Part shown: positions 17,603 through 27,238 of the stretch, piece after piece
Layout of the letters: every line of letters starts with the position of its first letter
Numbering within the stretch: position 1 is the stretch's first letter
Origin: Massilia sp. YIM B02763
GTDB taxonomy: Bacteria; Pseudomonadota; Gammaproteobacteria; Burkholderiales; Burkholderiaceae_D
DNA: 64,000 nucleotides
Reading direction: 5' to 3'
NCBI RefSeq assembly: GCF_030412015.1
Contig: NZ_JASNRD010000018.1
Coordinates: forward strand, 1-64,000
Notes under the pieces: model-generated
Database searches by the model: none
Seen by the model: only the letters and a program-made list of their open reading frames with translations
Told to the model about the DNA's origin: nothing
Translations under genes and position numbers: made by a program

Positions 17603-18562
17603 TCATTGGTCGAGTGGTTGATCGGGTTCGGCATCGAGCGCGGAATCGACTGCCATGCGCGCCGCCGCGTGATGGGCCCCGCCCGCGGTCCGGGTCAGGG
17701 GCAGGTCGTCCGGCAGCGCCGCGCGCATCGCCGCGACGATGGACGGGTGCAGTGCCGCCGCGCGGCCGGACACGGCCACGGGACGCGCGCCGAACCGTCC
17801 CAGCAGCGCGTGCGCCAGGCGTGCCAGTTCCTCGCCGGCGCGGCGCAGGATCGCGGCCGCCGCGGGATCGGCGTCCGCGGACGCGGCCACGGCCAGCGCC
17901 AGCTTGCCGACGGCGCCGCGCTCCTGGCCATAGATGAACTGGCGCGAATACGTCCAGTCGGCGCCGCCGACGTAGTCGAACACGGCGCGCGCCATGGGCG
18001 AAGCGCGCCAGGCGCCGGGACGCTCGTCCTCGTCGCGCCAGATGTGGCGCAGCGCCTCGCGTGCGATCCAGAAGCCGCCGCCGCCGTCGTCCAGCACGAC
18101 GCCGCGCCCGCCGGCACGGTGGAACACGCCGTCCGTGTCGATATAGGCGCCGATCGAGCCCGTGCCCGCATACACGAGGTAGCCCTGGCCGGGCGCGAAG
18201 CTGGCGCGGTAGGCGATCTCCATGTCGCTGCAGAAGCGGATCGCGCCCGGCGCCAGGTGCAGCAGCTCGGCCAGCCAGCGCTGCAGCAGTTCGCCGTCGC
18301 CGCCGAAGCCCGTCAAGCCGGCCTGTACGCGCGCCGGCTGGCCGTGCACCAGCACGGCGGCCGCCAGTTCGGAAAACGTCGCGCGCACGGCCTCCCGGCC
18401 GTGGCCGGTGGCCATCTGCAGCGCGGACAGGCCGGCGCAGGCGCCTTCCGCCACGATGGCGCCGCCGGGTGCGGCCAGCGCCCAGCGCGTCTGGGTGCCG
18501 CCGGCATCGATGCCCAGGCCCAGGCCCGCCTGGCGTGCGTGATCAGCTTGCAAATCGGTCAT
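17603..18562 (-). CDS. BadF/BadG-type sugar kinase (GlcNAc/MurNAc kinase candidate)
   Basis: A 319-residue member of the BadF/BadG/BcrA/BcrD ATPase family within the hexokinase/actin superfamily. It has phosphate loop 1 GIDAGGTQTRWAL near residue 17, the GTGS loop (YAGTGSIGAYI) near 135, and LDDGGGGFWIAREAL near 160. Proteins of this family phosphorylate N-acetylglucosamine, and the clostridial member MurK phosphorylates both GlcNAc and MurNAc. Placed in one operon with murQ, which needs MurNAc-6-phosphate, this is the most likely source of that substrate. No anmK-like gene is seen in the window. Substrate preference is inferred. Confidence 0.82.
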   Translation of the reverse strand: MTDLQADHARQAGLGLGIDAGGTQTRWALAAPGGAIVAEGACAGLSALQMATGHGREAVRATFSELAAAVLVHGQPARVQAGLTGFGGDGELLQRWLAELLHLAPGAIRFCSDMEIAYRASFAPGQGYLVYAGTGSIGAYIDTDGVFHRAGGRGVVLDDGGGGFWIAREALRHIWRDEDERPGAWRASPMARAVFDYVGGADWTYSRQFIYGQERGAVGKLALAVAASADADPAAAAILRRAGEELARLAHALLGRFGARPVAVSGRAAALHPSIVAAMRAALPDDLPLTRTAGGAHHAAARMAVDSALDAEPDQPLDQ

Positions 18563-18644
18563 GGTAGGAAAGTCTACGCGGGCGCCCGCCAGAGCGTGAA
18601 TGAATGCGGCGAATGAATGCTGGCGCTGAACGCATGAGCCAATG

Positions 18645-20285
18645 TTATGCCTTTAGCGGTTTTCCTGCCCACGCCTGCACGCGCGCGCTTTCGTTGCCGA
18701 GGCGGTCGACGGCGCTGACCACCACCAGGTCCGGCTGGCCCAGCTTGACGTCGTCCGGCACCGTCCAGTCCACGCGCGAGGCCGGCACCACGGCGAAGCG
18801 CCACTGGCCGCCGTAGCGGGACCACACGGCGTACAGCGCGTTCGCCTTGGCCGCCGCCAGTTTCAGATACACGCCGTTGCCCTTGCGCGCGCCCGTCACG
18901 GCCGGGGTGCCCGGGATATCGTTGCCGAGCCAGGGCGTGGCCGGCACCAGGGCCGGGCCGACATAGGCGCTGCTGCGCAACTGGTCGCCGATGCCCTTGC
19001 GGTTCTGCATCAGCGCGACCATGCTGAAGTGCACGTGGCCGCTGGCACCGGGTCGCGTGCGCGTGACGCCGATCTGCTCGACGATTTCCTGCGGCGGATA
19101 ATCCCTGGTCGGCGCGCCGATGCGGCTCGTGTACAGGCCCGGCCACACGTGGCGGTTCCGCGTGTTCTGCGCGATCCAGTAGTCGAGCAGCACGCCGTAG
19201 GCCTGGCCCGGCTGGCGGATGCCCCAGTACAGCTGCGGCGTGAAATAGTCGATCCAGCCGTTCTGCAGCCACAGCTCGGCGTCGGCATACAGCTTGTCGT
19301 ACTGCGAAAAACCGTTGATGCCGGGCGGACGGCGGTCCGGGCGGCCCAGGCCGAACGGGCTGATGCCGAAACGGACCCAGCTCTTTTCGCGGTGGATGCC
19401 CTCGTACAGCGCCTCGATCAGGCGGTTGACGTTCTGGCGCCGCCAGGACGCGCGGTCCAGCCTGCCGCCGCCGGCGACGTAGCGCTGCCACGACGGCTGG
19501 TCCGGGAAGTCGAGCTCCGTCTTGCCGCTGCGGCCTTCCAGCGCCGCGCCTTCCGCGCCGGACGCGGTGGGCGTCTCGATCGGGTAGGGATAGAAATAGT
19601 CGTCGATGTGGACGCCGTCGATGTCGTAGCGGCGCACGACGTCCAGCACCACGTCCAGCGTCTGCTTGACGGCGGCCTCCTCGCCCGGGTCCATCCACAG
19701 GAACTTGCCGTAGGATTTGACGGCCGCCGGATTGGTGCGCGCGATGTGGTTCGGCGCGAACGGCGAGCGGGCGCCGTTGTTGCGCGCGCGGTAGGGATTG
19801 AACCAGGCATGCAGTTCCAGGCCGCGCGCATGCGCCTGCGTCACCCAGAACTCGAGCGGATCGTAGTACGGCTGCGGCGCGGCGCCCTGCAGGCCCGTCA
19901 GGTATTCCGACCAGGGCTCGATCTTCGATGGATAGATGGCGTCCGCGGCCGGCCGTACCTGCAGCACGATGGCGTTCAGGTTCAGCGCCTTGGCGCGGTC
20001 GAGGATGGCGATCGCCTCGGCCTGCTGCTTGGCCGCATTCAGGTTCGGCTTGCTGGGCCAGTCGATATTGGCCACCGTCGACACCCAGGCGGCGCGGAAT
20101 TCGCGCGGCGCCGGCGGCGGCATGTCGCCGCCGGTCGGTCCGGTCACGACGGTCGGTGCCGTCGTACATCCCGTAAATAGTCCTCCCAGCGCCAGCGCAC
20201 CGGCGACCCCCGCAAGCGCGAACGCGCGTCGTTTCTGATCAGGTTGCAAAACCACTTCGCTGCTTTCAAATTGGATGCGCCGCAT
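18645..20285 (-). CDS. DigH-like glycoside hydrolase lipoprotein (GHL10/DUF187)
   Basis: A 546-residue protein of the GHL10 (former DUF187) family, of which E. coli DigH (YddW) cleaves denuded, peptide-free murein glycans. A basic N-region is followed by a hydrophobic stretch and lipobox LFTGC (Cys40). The TIM-barrel catalytic region covers about residues 70-400: EFRAAWVSTVANIDWP at its start, ELHAWFNPYRAR, DIDGVHIDDYFYP with the likely acidic residues, and YFTPQLYWGIR. A C-terminal fibronectin-like domain follows. The ATG at 20285 is preferred to an upstream in-frame TTG. Its position between the permease and kinase genes supports a role in murein sugar recovery. Confidence 0.83.
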   Translation of the reverse strand: MRRIQFESSEVVLQPDQKRRAFALAGVAGALALGGLFTGCTTAPTVVTGPTGGDMPPPAPREFRAAWVSTVANIDWPSKPNLNAAKQQAEAIAILDRAKALNLNAIVLQVRPAADAIYPSKIEPWSEYLTGLQGAAPQPYYDPLEFWVTQAHARGLELHAWFNPYRARNNGARSPFAPNHIARTNPAAVKSYGKFLWMDPGEEAAVKQTLDVVLDVVRRYDIDGVHIDDYFYPYPIETPTASGAEGAALEGRSGKTELDFPDQPSWQRYVAGGGRLDRASWRRQNVNRLIEALYEGIHREKSWVRFGISPFGLGRPDRRPPGINGFSQYDKLYADAELWLQNGWIDYFTPQLYWGIRQPGQAYGVLLDYWIAQNTRNRHVWPGLYTSRIGAPTRDYPPQEIVEQIGVTRTRPGASGHVHFSMVALMQNRKGIGDQLRSSAYVGPALVPATPWLGNDIPGTPAVTGARKGNGVYLKLAAAKANALYAVWSRYGGQWRFAVVPASRVDWTVPDDVKLGQPDLVVVSAVDRLGNESARVQAWAGKPLKA

Positions 20286-20339
20286 TGTACCCAGCTCGGC
20301 AATTTCATGACGCAAATACGGACGGGCCGGTGCGATCGC

Positions 20340-21605
20340 TTATTTCTTTCCAAATTCCGGGTCGATCTTCACCAGCGCCGCCATGGCGAACGCGGGAATC
20401 GTGGCCAGGCAGGTCCAGACGAAGAAGTGCCGGTAGCCCAGCATCTCCTGCAGCGCCCCGCTCCACATGCCCGGCACCATCATGCCCAGCGCCATCAGGC
20501 CCGTGCAGATCGAGTAATGCGCCGTTTTATACGGACCGTCCGAGACCATGATCATGTACATCAACAGCGCCGTGAAGCCGAAGCCGTAGCCGAACTGCTC
20601 GACCGCAAGGAAGGCGCAGATCGTCGCGAAATGCGTGGGCTGGGCCGCGGACAGGTAGACGAACACGAGGTCCGGCAAATGCACGGCGAACACCATCAGC
20701 CACAGGCAGCGCTTCAGGCCCAGGCGCGAGATCAGCCAGCCGCCGAACAGGCCGCCGATGGTCAGCGCGATGATGCCGACGGTGCCGTAGGCGGTGCCGT
20801 ATTCGGCGGTGGACAGGCCCAGGCCGCCCTTCGCGATCGGATCCTTCAGAAAAGGCGCGACCAGCTTCAGCAGCTGCGATTCGCCCAGGCGGAAGGTCAG
20901 GATGAAACCGAGGATCAGCCAGATGTCGCGCTTGCGGAAGAAGCTGGCGAAGGTGGCGACGAATTCGCCGAACGGGTCATGCCCTTGCGCCGCCTTGTGG
21001 TCGGCGTCCGGATGCGGCAGCACCGCATGGTGCCAGGCGAACAGCGCGAAGAACACGCCGGCCAGCACGAAGAACACGATGGCCCAGGCCTGGTTGGCGT
21101 CGTTCAGGCGCGTCGCCAGCCAGCCGGCCAGGATCACCAGCGGGCCCTGCGCGGCCAGCGTGGCCAGGCGGTAGAAGGTGCTGCGCACGCCCACGTAGGC
21201 GGCCTGCTGCTGCTGGCGCAGGCCCAGCATGTAGAAGCCGTCGGCGGAGATGTCGTGGGTGGCCGAGCTGAACGCCATGACCCACATGACGGCCAGGCTC
21301 ACCATGAAGAAGGCGGGCAGGTGCAGCGTGGCGCCGACGGCCCCCAGCGAGGCCGCCAGCACCAGCTGCAGCGTGACGGTCCAGCCGCGCTTGGTGCCGA
21401 ACATGTCGACCAGCGGCGACCACAGGGGCTTGATCACCCACGGCAGGTACAGCAGGCTCGTGTAGAAGGCGATGTCGGTGTTCGAGATCCCCATGTCCTT
21501 GTACATGATGACGGACAGGCTCATCACGACGACGTAGGGAATGGCCTGGCCGAAGTACAGGGAGGGCACCCACGACCATGGGTTTCTGGTTGGCGAAGTC
21601 TGCAT
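20340..21605 (-). CDS. AmpG-like MFS permease
   Basis: A 421-residue permease of about 12 membrane helices. It has the PAT/AmpG-type signature PLWSPLVDMFGTKRGW after the second loop, which corresponds to the FLWSPLMDR region of E. coli AmpG. AmpG imports anhydro-muropeptides into the cytoplasm; shorter relatives carry GlcNAc or other amino sugars. The gene lies 47 bp behind murQ and 54 bp before the DigH-like gene, all on one strand, so import of MurNAc-containing products is the natural reading. The ATG at 21605 has GAAAGAG upstream. Exact substrate (anhydro-muropeptide, MurNAc or chitobiose-type sugar) is undetermined. Confidence 0.8.
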   Translation of the reverse strand: MQTSPTRNPWSWVPSLYFGQAIPYVVVMSLSVIMYKDMGISNTDIAFYTSLLYLPWVIKPLWSPLVDMFGTKRGWTVTLQLVLAASLGAVGATLHLPAFFMVSLAVMWVMAFSSATHDISADGFYMLGLRQQQQAAYVGVRSTFYRLATLAAQGPLVILAGWLATRLNDANQAWAIVFFVLAGVFFALFAWHHAVLPHPDADHKAAQGHDPFGEFVATFASFFRKRDIWLILGFILTFRLGESQLLKLVAPFLKDPIAKGGLGLSTAEYGTAYGTVGIIALTIGGLFGGWLISRLGLKRCLWLMVFAVHLPDLVFVYLSAAQPTHFATICAFLAVEQFGYGFGFTALLMYMIMVSDGPYKTAHYSICTGLMALGMMVPGMWSGALQEMLGYRHFFVWTCLATIPAFAMAALVKIDPEFGKK

Positions 21606-21652
21606 TGCTCTTTCGTGGCCGGCGGGCGGATGCGGCCGGAGCGCCCTTGCCG

Positions 21653-22534
21653 TCAGCCGGCCAGGGCTTGGCGCACGCTGCCGTGCGCCGACTCCAGCAG
21701 CGCTCGCGCCTGCTCGACCTGGATATTCTTGGACAAGGCCACGATCGCGACCTTGACATGGAAATTGCACTGTTCCAGCACCGCGCGCGCTGCTTCCTCG
21801 CTGGCGCCGGTGGCGAACGTCGTGAGGCGGATGGCACGCCGGACCAGCTTGGCGTTGGTAGCTTTCAAGTCTACCATCAGGTTGCCATAAACCTTGTTCA
21901 AACGCACCATCAAGGCGCTCGAAAACGCGTTCAGCGCGATCTTTTGCGAGGTGCCGGCCTTCAGGCGCGTGCTGCCCGAGATCGCCTCGGCGCCCGTGTC
22001 CAGCGTGATGCCGATTTCCGCTTCCCCGGCGACCGGCGCGCCCGGGTTGTTGGCGAAGCCCACCGTGAGGGCCCCCGCCGCCCGCGCGGCCCGCAGCGCG
22101 CCCAGCACATAGGGCGTGGCGCCCGAGGCAGCGAGCAGCAACACGACGTCGCTGGGGCCCACGTCCACGCTGGCCAGGTCGGCGGCGCCCTGTTCCAGGT
22201 CGTCCTCGGCCCCCTCGACGGCGACGAACATGGCGTCGTTGCCGCCGGCCAGCAGCGCCACGGCGCGCCCGTGCGGCCAGGAAAAGGTCGGGTACAGTTC
22301 GACGCTGTCCAGCACGCCCAGGCGACCCGAGGTGCCGGCGCCCACGTACACGAGCCGCCCACCCGCCTCCATGCGCGGCAGCGCGGCGGTGACGGCGGCG
22401 GCGATGCGCGGCGCGGCGGCGCGGACGGCCTCGACGGCCTTGAACTGGTCGTCGACCAGCGCGTTCACCAGTTCCGTGGTCGGGTATTGGTCGAGGGTCG
22501 CGTGTTGCTGGGCGGGCGTTTCGGTGTTGAGCAT
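21653..22534 (-). CDS. murQ: N-acetylmuramic acid 6-phosphate etherase
   Basis: A 293-residue SIS-domain protein with the MurQ signatures GRLVYVGAGTSGRLGVLDSVE (from residue 58), ALLAGG and the C-terminal helix TNAKLVRRAIRL. MurQ cleaves the lactyl ether of MurNAc-6-phosphate to give GlcNAc-6-phosphate and D-lactate, in the cytoplasm. It is the first gene of the minus-strand murein-recovery operon. A 12-bp perfect palindrome (22555-22566) lies 21 bp ahead of its start and may bind a repressor. No MurR-type (RpiR) regulator is encoded in the window. Confidence 0.92.
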   Translation of the reverse strand: MLNTETPAQQHATLDQYPTTELVNALVDDQFKAVEAVRAAAPRIAAAVTAALPRMEAGGRLVYVGAGTSGRLGVLDSVELYPTFSWPHGRAVALLAGGNDAMFVAVEGAEDDLEQGAADLASVDVGPSDVVLLLAASGATPYVLGALRAARAAGALTVGFANNPGAPVAGEAEIGITLDTGAEAISGSTRLKAGTSQKIALNAFSSALMVRLNKVYGNLMVDLKATNAKLVRRAIRLTTFATGASEEAARAVLEQCNFHVKVAIVALSKNIQVEQARALLESAHGSVRQALAG

Positions 22535-22864
22535 GGCGTCGGCTACCGTTATCGATGATGCATCATTGTGCGCATGCCAGTGTAATACCGATCCCGCCGC
22601 GGCTGCCATGAAAGGATCGGCCGCAGGCATTCCGAAAAGTTATGCAGACACGCGGGATGCATAGACCCTGGTTATGCTTGGGCGAACGAATGCACGGTCA
22701 GCGGGCAGCGCGCGGGGCGATGATGGTGCAGATTATCACTGAGAGGCCTCGAAACGGTGCATGACATGACTGCCGGTTATGCCTGCCCGCGCTACATTCA
22801 TTAGCCGCACGACAAGCCAGCGCCTAAGCTTTCGGACCATGTCAATGAACCATAGCGTGCACGG
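22535..22864. promoter_or_regulatory. Divergent control region between murQ and dadA
   Basis: This 330-bp stretch has no credible gene. It holds the palindrome ATGATGCATCAT at 22555-22566 close to murQ, and otherwise unremarkable GC-rich sequence leading to dadA. Both the murein-sugar operon and dadA must be transcribed from here, so it is the place where a shared cell-wall signal could act. Confidence 0.5.
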
Positions 22865-24109
22865 ATGCAAGAAATAATCGTCATCGGCGGCGGTGTCGTC
22901 GGCCTCACCTCGGCCTGGTGGCTGGTGGAAGCCGGCTACCGCGTCACGCTGCTCGAGCGCGCACCGGCACCGGGCATGGGCACCAGCTTCAGCAATGGCG
23001 GCCAGCTCAGCTACCGCTACGTGGCGCCGCTGGCCGATGCCGGCGTGCCGCTGAAGGCCGTGCAATGGCTGTTCCAGGAACACGGTCCGCTGCGCTTCAA
23101 GCCGCAGTTCGACCTGCACCAGTGGCGCTGGCTGGCGTCCTTCCTCGCCAACTGCCGCGCCGACGTCAACCGCCGCATGACGAACAAGCTCCTCGAACTG
23201 GGCGACCTGTCGCGCCGCGCCATGGCCGAGCTGGCGCCGACCGTGCCGCTCGATGCCTTCCAGTGGCGCGACGCCGGCAAGCTGGTCGTCTACCGCACGC
23301 AAAAGGCCTTCGACGCGGCCGTCGCCAAGCCGGACACGGCCGGCACCCGCCAGGTGTGGAGCGCGGCCGAATGCGTGGCCCGCGAACCGGCACTGGCGGC
23401 GATGGAAGACCGTCTCGCCGGCGGCATCTACAACGGCGGCGAGGCGGTGGCCGACTGCTACGCCTTCTGCGTGGCGCTGGCCGAACGCCTCGCCGCCCAC
23501 CCGCGCTTCGCCGGTTTCATCCAGGTGGAGGCGACGCGCATCCTGGCGGACAAGGGGCGCGTGACGGCCCTGGAGACGAGCGCCGGCCCCATCGCCGCCG
23601 ACGCCTACGTGCTGGCGGCCGGCATGCAGAGCCGCGCGCTGGGGCTGACGGCCGGCATCGACCTGCCGCTGTATCCCTTGAAGGGCTACAGCCTGACGGC
23701 GCCGATCCGCCTGGACGACGTGGCGCCCGAGATCAGCGTCACCGATTTCGAGCGCAAGGTGCTGTACGCCCGCATCGGCGACAAATTGCGGGTGGCGGCG
23801 ATGGTCGACATGGTCGGCGAAGACCTCAGCCTGAACGAGAAGCGCCTGGACAGCCTGGCGCGCCAGGTGCGCGAGACCATGCCGCGCGCGGCCGACTATA
23901 CCCAGATCGTGCCCTGGGCCGGCCTGCGCCCGGCCACGCCGACCAGTTCCCCCATCATCGGCGCCACGCCCTACGCCAACCTGTGGCTGAACGTGGGCCA
24001 CGGCCCGTTGGGCTTCACCTTCGCCTGCGGCACGGCAAGCCTGCTGGCCGACCTCATGCAGGGCAAGCCCATGCCCTTCCCTTTGGACGGCTTGACATAT
24101 CGCCACTGA
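22865..24109 (+). CDS. dadA: D-amino acid dehydrogenase (small subunit type)
   Basis: A 414-residue FAD protein. It has the N-terminal dinucleotide motif VIGGGVVGLTSAWWL at residues 6-20, TSFSNGGQLSYRYVAPLA near 38-55 (typical of DadA) and the C-terminal FAD segment NVGHGPLGFTFACGTA. DadA oxidises D-alanine and other D-amino acids to 2-oxo acids, feeding electrons to the respiratory chain at the inner membrane. The gene is divergent from the murein-recovery operon, which releases D-Ala through DacB, the LD/DD-peptidases and DdpX. No alanine racemase gene accompanies it. Confidence 0.9.
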   Translation: MQEIIVIGGGVVGLTSAWWLVEAGYRVTLLERAPAPGMGTSFSNGGQLSYRYVAPLADAGVPLKAVQWLFQEHGPLRFKPQFDLHQWRWLASFLANCRADVNRRMTNKLLELGDLSRRAMAELAPTVPLDAFQWRDAGKLVVYRTQKAFDAAVAKPDTAGTRQVWSAAECVAREPALAAMEDRLAGGIYNGGEAVADCYAFCVALAERLAAHPRFAGFIQVEATRILADKGRVTALETSAGPIAADAYVLAAGMQSRALGLTAGIDLPLYPLKGYSLTAPIRLDDVAPEISVTDFERKVLYARIGDKLRVAAMVDMVGEDLSLNEKRLDSLARQVRETMPRAADYTQIVPWAGLRPATPTSSPIIGATPYANLWLNVGHGPLGFTFACGTASLLADLMQGKPMPFPLDGLTYRH

Positions 24110-24135
24110 ACTAATTGTTCAAGTGATATTTCCCA

Positions 24136-24170
24136 AAACCGGGCTCTGACCCCGGCTCTGACCCCGGTTT
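24136..24170. repeat. Tandem GGCTCTGACCCC repeat inside an AAACCGG inverted repeat
   Basis: Two 12-bp direct repeats (24142-24153 and 24154-24165) lie between AAACCGG (24136-24142) and CCGGTTT (24164-24170). It falls in the 226-bp space between dadA and the YchJ gene. Similar CTGACCCCGG strings are dispersed in Massilia-like genomes (recalled, not checked). The rest of this spacer shows no gene. Confidence 0.6.
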
Positions 24171-24335
24171 GAGAAAACGCAAAAATTTTCTCGCGCCCGT
24201 TCAAACCGGTTCAATTTATTTTCGGCAAAAAATGCCGGCAGATGAGGCAACTGCGGCCAACGTGCCGGCATCTTGCAAATTCGTAACGCGCGCACAGCCT
24301 GCCTCGCGTTCGCGAAATGGCGGATAATTGCCGCC

Positions 24336-24785
24336 ATGGCTACCTCCTCGAAAACCCCTCTTCCTTGTCCCTGCGGCGGCCCGGGCATCATGCGCTGCTG
24401 CGGTCCCTATATCGCCGGCGCCGAGCTGCCCCCGACGGCGGAAGCGCTGATGCGTTCGCGCTACGTGGCATTCAAGATGCAGGACGAGGCGTACCTGCGC
24501 GCGACCTGGCATCCGAGCACGCGGCCCACCGAGCCCATCGTCAACAAGGACGAAAAGATCCAATGGCTTGGACTTGAGATAAAATCTGGTTTACGTTTAC
24601 GTCAAGCAGACCTGCCGGAAGATCCAGACAAGGCCACCGTCGAATTCGTCGCCCGCTACAAGATCAATGGCCGCGCCTATACCCTGCATGAAATCAGTCG
24701 TTTCGTGCGCGAGCCGGATCCCGCCCTGGGCGGCAAACCGCGGTGGTTCTACCTGGACGGCAGTTTTCCCGAGTATCCAGAATAG
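24336..24785 (+). CDS. ychJ: YchJ-family (UPF0225) SEC-C motif protein
   Basis: A 149-residue protein with the N-terminal zinc-binding cysteines of the SEC-C motif (CPCG at 11-14, CC at 21-22) and the YchJ/NTF2-like core ([24 protein letters not shown]). The role of YchJ proteins is not established. The ATG at 24336 has no Shine-Dalgarno; a GATAAT -10-like hexamer at 24323-24328 would start the transcript at or next to the ATG, so a leaderless message is possible. It precedes the leucine-degradation genes by 19 bp and may be cotranscribed with them. Confidence 0.8.
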   Translation: MATSSKTPLPCPCGGPGIMRCCGPYIAGAELPPTAEALMRSRYVAFKMQDEAYLRATWHPSTRPTEPIVNKDEKIQWLGLEIKSGLRLRQADLPEDPDKATVEFVARYKINGRAYTLHEISRFVREPDPALGGKPRWFYLDGSFPEYPE

Positions 24786-24804
24786 AACAACGCCAGGAGA
24801 CGCA

Positions 24805-26412
24805 ATGCCATCCATCGAGAGCAAACTCAACCCGCGCGGCGAGGACTTCAAGGTCAACGCCGCCGCCATGCAAGCCCTGGTCGACGACCTGCGCGCGAAG
24901 GTCGCCGCCGTCGCCGAAGGGGGCGGCGCGGCGGCCTGCGCCAAGCACGTCGCCCGCGGCAAGCTGCTGCCGCGCGAACGCGTGCAGATGCTGCTCGATC
25001 CCGGCACGCCGTTCCTGGAACTGTCGCAACTGGCCGCCTACGGCATGTACGACGATGCGGCGCCCGCCGCCGGCATCATCACGGGCATCGGCAGGGTCAG
25101 CGACCAGGAATGCGTCATCGTCTGCAACGACGCCACCGTCAAGGGCGGCACCTACTACCCGGTGACGGTGAAAAAACACCTGCGCGCCCAGGAGATCGCC
25201 GAGCAGAACAAGCTGCCCTGCATCTACCTGGTCGACTCGGGCGGCGCCAACCTGCCGAACCAGGACGAGGTGTTCCCCGACCGCGACCACTTCGGCCGCA
25301 TCTTCTACAACCAGGCCAACCTGTCGGCGCAGGGCATCCCGCAAGTCGCCGTCGTGATGGGCTCGTGCACGGCCGGCGGCGCCTACGTGCCGGCGATGAG
25401 CGACGAGTCGATCATCGTCAAGGAGCAAGGCACGATCTTCCTGGGCGGTCCGCCGCTGGTGAAGGCCGCGACGGGCGAAGTGGTCAGTGCCGAGGACCTG
25501 GGCGGCGGCGACGTGCACACGCGCCTGTCCGGCGTGGCCGATCACCTGGCCCAGGACGACACGCACGCGCTGGCGCTGGCGCGCACCATCGTCTCGAACC
25601 TGAACCGCGGCAAGCCGCAGCAGGATTCCGTGCGCGCGGCGGCGGAACCGAAGTACGCGCCGGAAGAACTGTACGGCGTGATCCCCGTCGACACCCGCAA
25701 GCCCTTCGATGTGCGCGAGGTCATCGCCCGCATCGTCGACGACAGCGCGTTCGACGAATTCAAGGCGAGATACGGCACCACGCTCGTGTGCGGCTTCGCC
25801 CACATCTTCGGCATGAAGGTCGGGATCATCGCCAACAACGGCATCCTGTTCTCGGAATCGGCGCTCAAGGGCACGCACTTCATCGAGCTGTGCTGCCAGC
25901 GCAAGATCCCGCTCGTCTTCCTGCAGAACATCACCGGCTTCATGGTCGGCCGCAAGTACGAGAACGAAGGCATCGCCCGCAACGGCGCCAAGATGGTGAC
26001 GGCCGTCGCCACGGCCGCCGTGCCCAAGTTCACGGTGATCATCGGCGGCTCCTTCGGCGCCGGCAACTACGGCATGTGCGGCCGCGCGTTCTCGCCGCGC
26101 TTCCTGTGGATGTGGCCGAACGCGCGCATCTCCGTCATGGGCGGCGACCAGGCCGCGTCCGTGCTGGCCACCGTCAAGCGCGACGGCATCGAGGCCAAGG
26201 GCGGGCAATGGAGCGCCGACGAGGAAAGCGCGTTCAAGCAGCCGATCAAGGAACAGTACGAGCGCCAGGGCCACCCGTACTACGCCACCGCGCGCCTGTG
26301 GGACGACGGCGTCATCGACCCGGCCGACACGCGCATGGTGCTGGGCCTGGGCCTCTCGGCCGCGCTGAATGCGCCGATCGAAGAGACGAAGTTCGGCGTC
26401 TTCCGCATGTAA
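24805..26412 (+). CDS. liuB: Methylcrotonyl-CoA carboxylase, carboxyltransferase (beta) subunit
   Basis: A 535-residue carboxyltransferase of the AccD-type superfamily, full length for MccB/LiuB. The N-terminal half carries LIDSGGAN-like [15 protein letters not shown] and [18 protein letters not shown]. The C-terminal half carries [19 protein letters not shown] and [16 protein letters not shown], characteristic of the MCC branch. It transfers carboxyl from biotin to 3-methylcrotonyl-CoA in leucine and isovalerate catabolism. AGGAGA precedes the ATG. Its partner LiuD is encoded 5.4 kb downstream, after the biotin operon. Confidence 0.93.
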   Translation: MPSIESKLNPRGEDFKVNAAAMQALVDDLRAKVAAVAEGGGAAACAKHVARGKLLPRERVQMLLDPGTPFLELSQLAAYGMYDDAAPAAGIITGIGRVSDQECVIVCNDATVKGGTYYPVTVKKHLRAQEIAEQNKLPCIYLVDSGGANLPNQDEVFPDRDHFGRIFYNQANLSAQGIPQVAVVMGSCTAGGAYVPAMSDESIIVKEQGTIFLGGPPLVKAATGEVVSAEDLGGGDVHTRLSGVADHLAQDDTHALALARTIVSNLNRGKPQQDSVRAAAEPKYAPEELYGVIPVDTRKPFDVREVIARIVDDSAFDEFKARYGTTLVCGFAHIFGMKVGIIANNGILFSESALKGTHFIELCCQRKIPLVFLQNITGFMVGRKYENEGIARNGAKMVTAVATAAVPKFTVIIGGSFGAGNYGMCGRAFSPRFLWMWPNARISVMGGDQAASVLATVKRDGIEAKGGQWSADEESAFKQPIKEQYERQGHPYYATARLWDDGVIDPADTRMVLGLGLSAALNAPIEETKFGVFRM

Positions 26413-26421
26413 GGGGGCGAC

Positions 26422-27207
26422 ATGGACTATCAGACCCTGACCGTCGCCGTCGACGGCCGCATCGCGCGCGTCACGCTGAACCGCCCGGAACTGCGCAACG
26501 CCTTCAACGAGCAGAGCATCGCCGAGCTGGCGCTCGCCTTCGACGAACTGGGACGCCACGAACTGGTGCGCGCCATCGTGCTGCAGGCGAACGGTTCCGC
26601 CTTCTGCGCCGGCGCGGACCTGAACTGGATGAAGAAGATGGCCGGCTACTCGGACAGCGAGAACCGCGCCGACGCCATGCTGCTGGCCGACATGCTGCGC
26701 ACGATCTACCTGTGCCCGAAGCCCGTGGTGGCCAAGGTACAGGGCGACTGCTACGCCGGCGGCATGGGCCTGGTGGCGGCCTGCGACATGGCCGTCAGCG
26801 TGGACACGGCCAACTTCTGCCTGTCCGAGGTAAAGCTGGGCCTGATCCCGGCGACGATCTCGCCCTACGTGATCAAGGCGATGGGCGAGAACGCGGCGCG
26901 CCGTTACTTCCTGACGGCGGAACGCTTCGACGCGCGCGAAGCCCACCGCATCGGCTTCGTGCACGAGGTCGTCGCGGCCGACGCGCTGGACGCACGCGCC
27001 GCGGCGCTGGCCGAGACGCTGGCCAACAACAGCCCGAACGCCGTCAAGGAAGCCAAGAAACTGGTGCGCGAGATCGCCGGACAGCCCGTCACGGAAGGCC
27101 TGCTGGAAGATACCGCCGGACGCATCGCCGCGATCCGCGCGTCAACCGAAGGACGCGAAGGGGTCGCGTCCTTCCTCGAAAAACGCCGGCCCTCGTGGCT
27201 GGATTAG
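26422..27207 (+). CDS. liuC: Enoyl-CoA hydratase, probable methylglutaconyl-CoA hydratase
   Basis: A 261-residue crotonase-fold enzyme. Oxyanion-hole segments are GSAFCAGADLNWMKKM and GDCYAGGMGLVAACDMAV, and the Glu-containing helix is in FCLSEVKLGLIPATISPYV. Nine bases after liuB on the same strand, it is most simply the hydratase that makes HMG-CoA from 3-methylglutaconyl-CoA. The ADLNWM motif is common in LiuC/AtuE proteins. The step after it (HMG-CoA lyase) is at 34873. Confidence 0.88.
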   Translation: MDYQTLTVAVDGRIARVTLNRPELRNAFNEQSIAELALAFDELGRHELVRAIVLQANGSAFCAGADLNWMKKMAGYSDSENRADAMLLADMLRTIYLCPKPVVAKVQGDCYAGGMGLVAACDMAVSVDTANFCLSEVKLGLIPATISPYVIKAMGENAARRYFLTAERFDAREAHRIGFVHEVVAADALDARAAALAETLANNSPNAVKEAKKLVREIAGQPVTEGLLEDTAGRIAAIRASTEGREGVASFLEKRRPSWLD

Positions 27208-27238
27208 CAAGTCATCAGCAATAGAAGCGGGAATAACG

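Noticed and set aside
22679-22735. A separate small gene in the murQ-dadA spacer
   Set aside because: No frame there has both a Shine-Dalgarno and coding-like codon use; the region reads better as control DNA.
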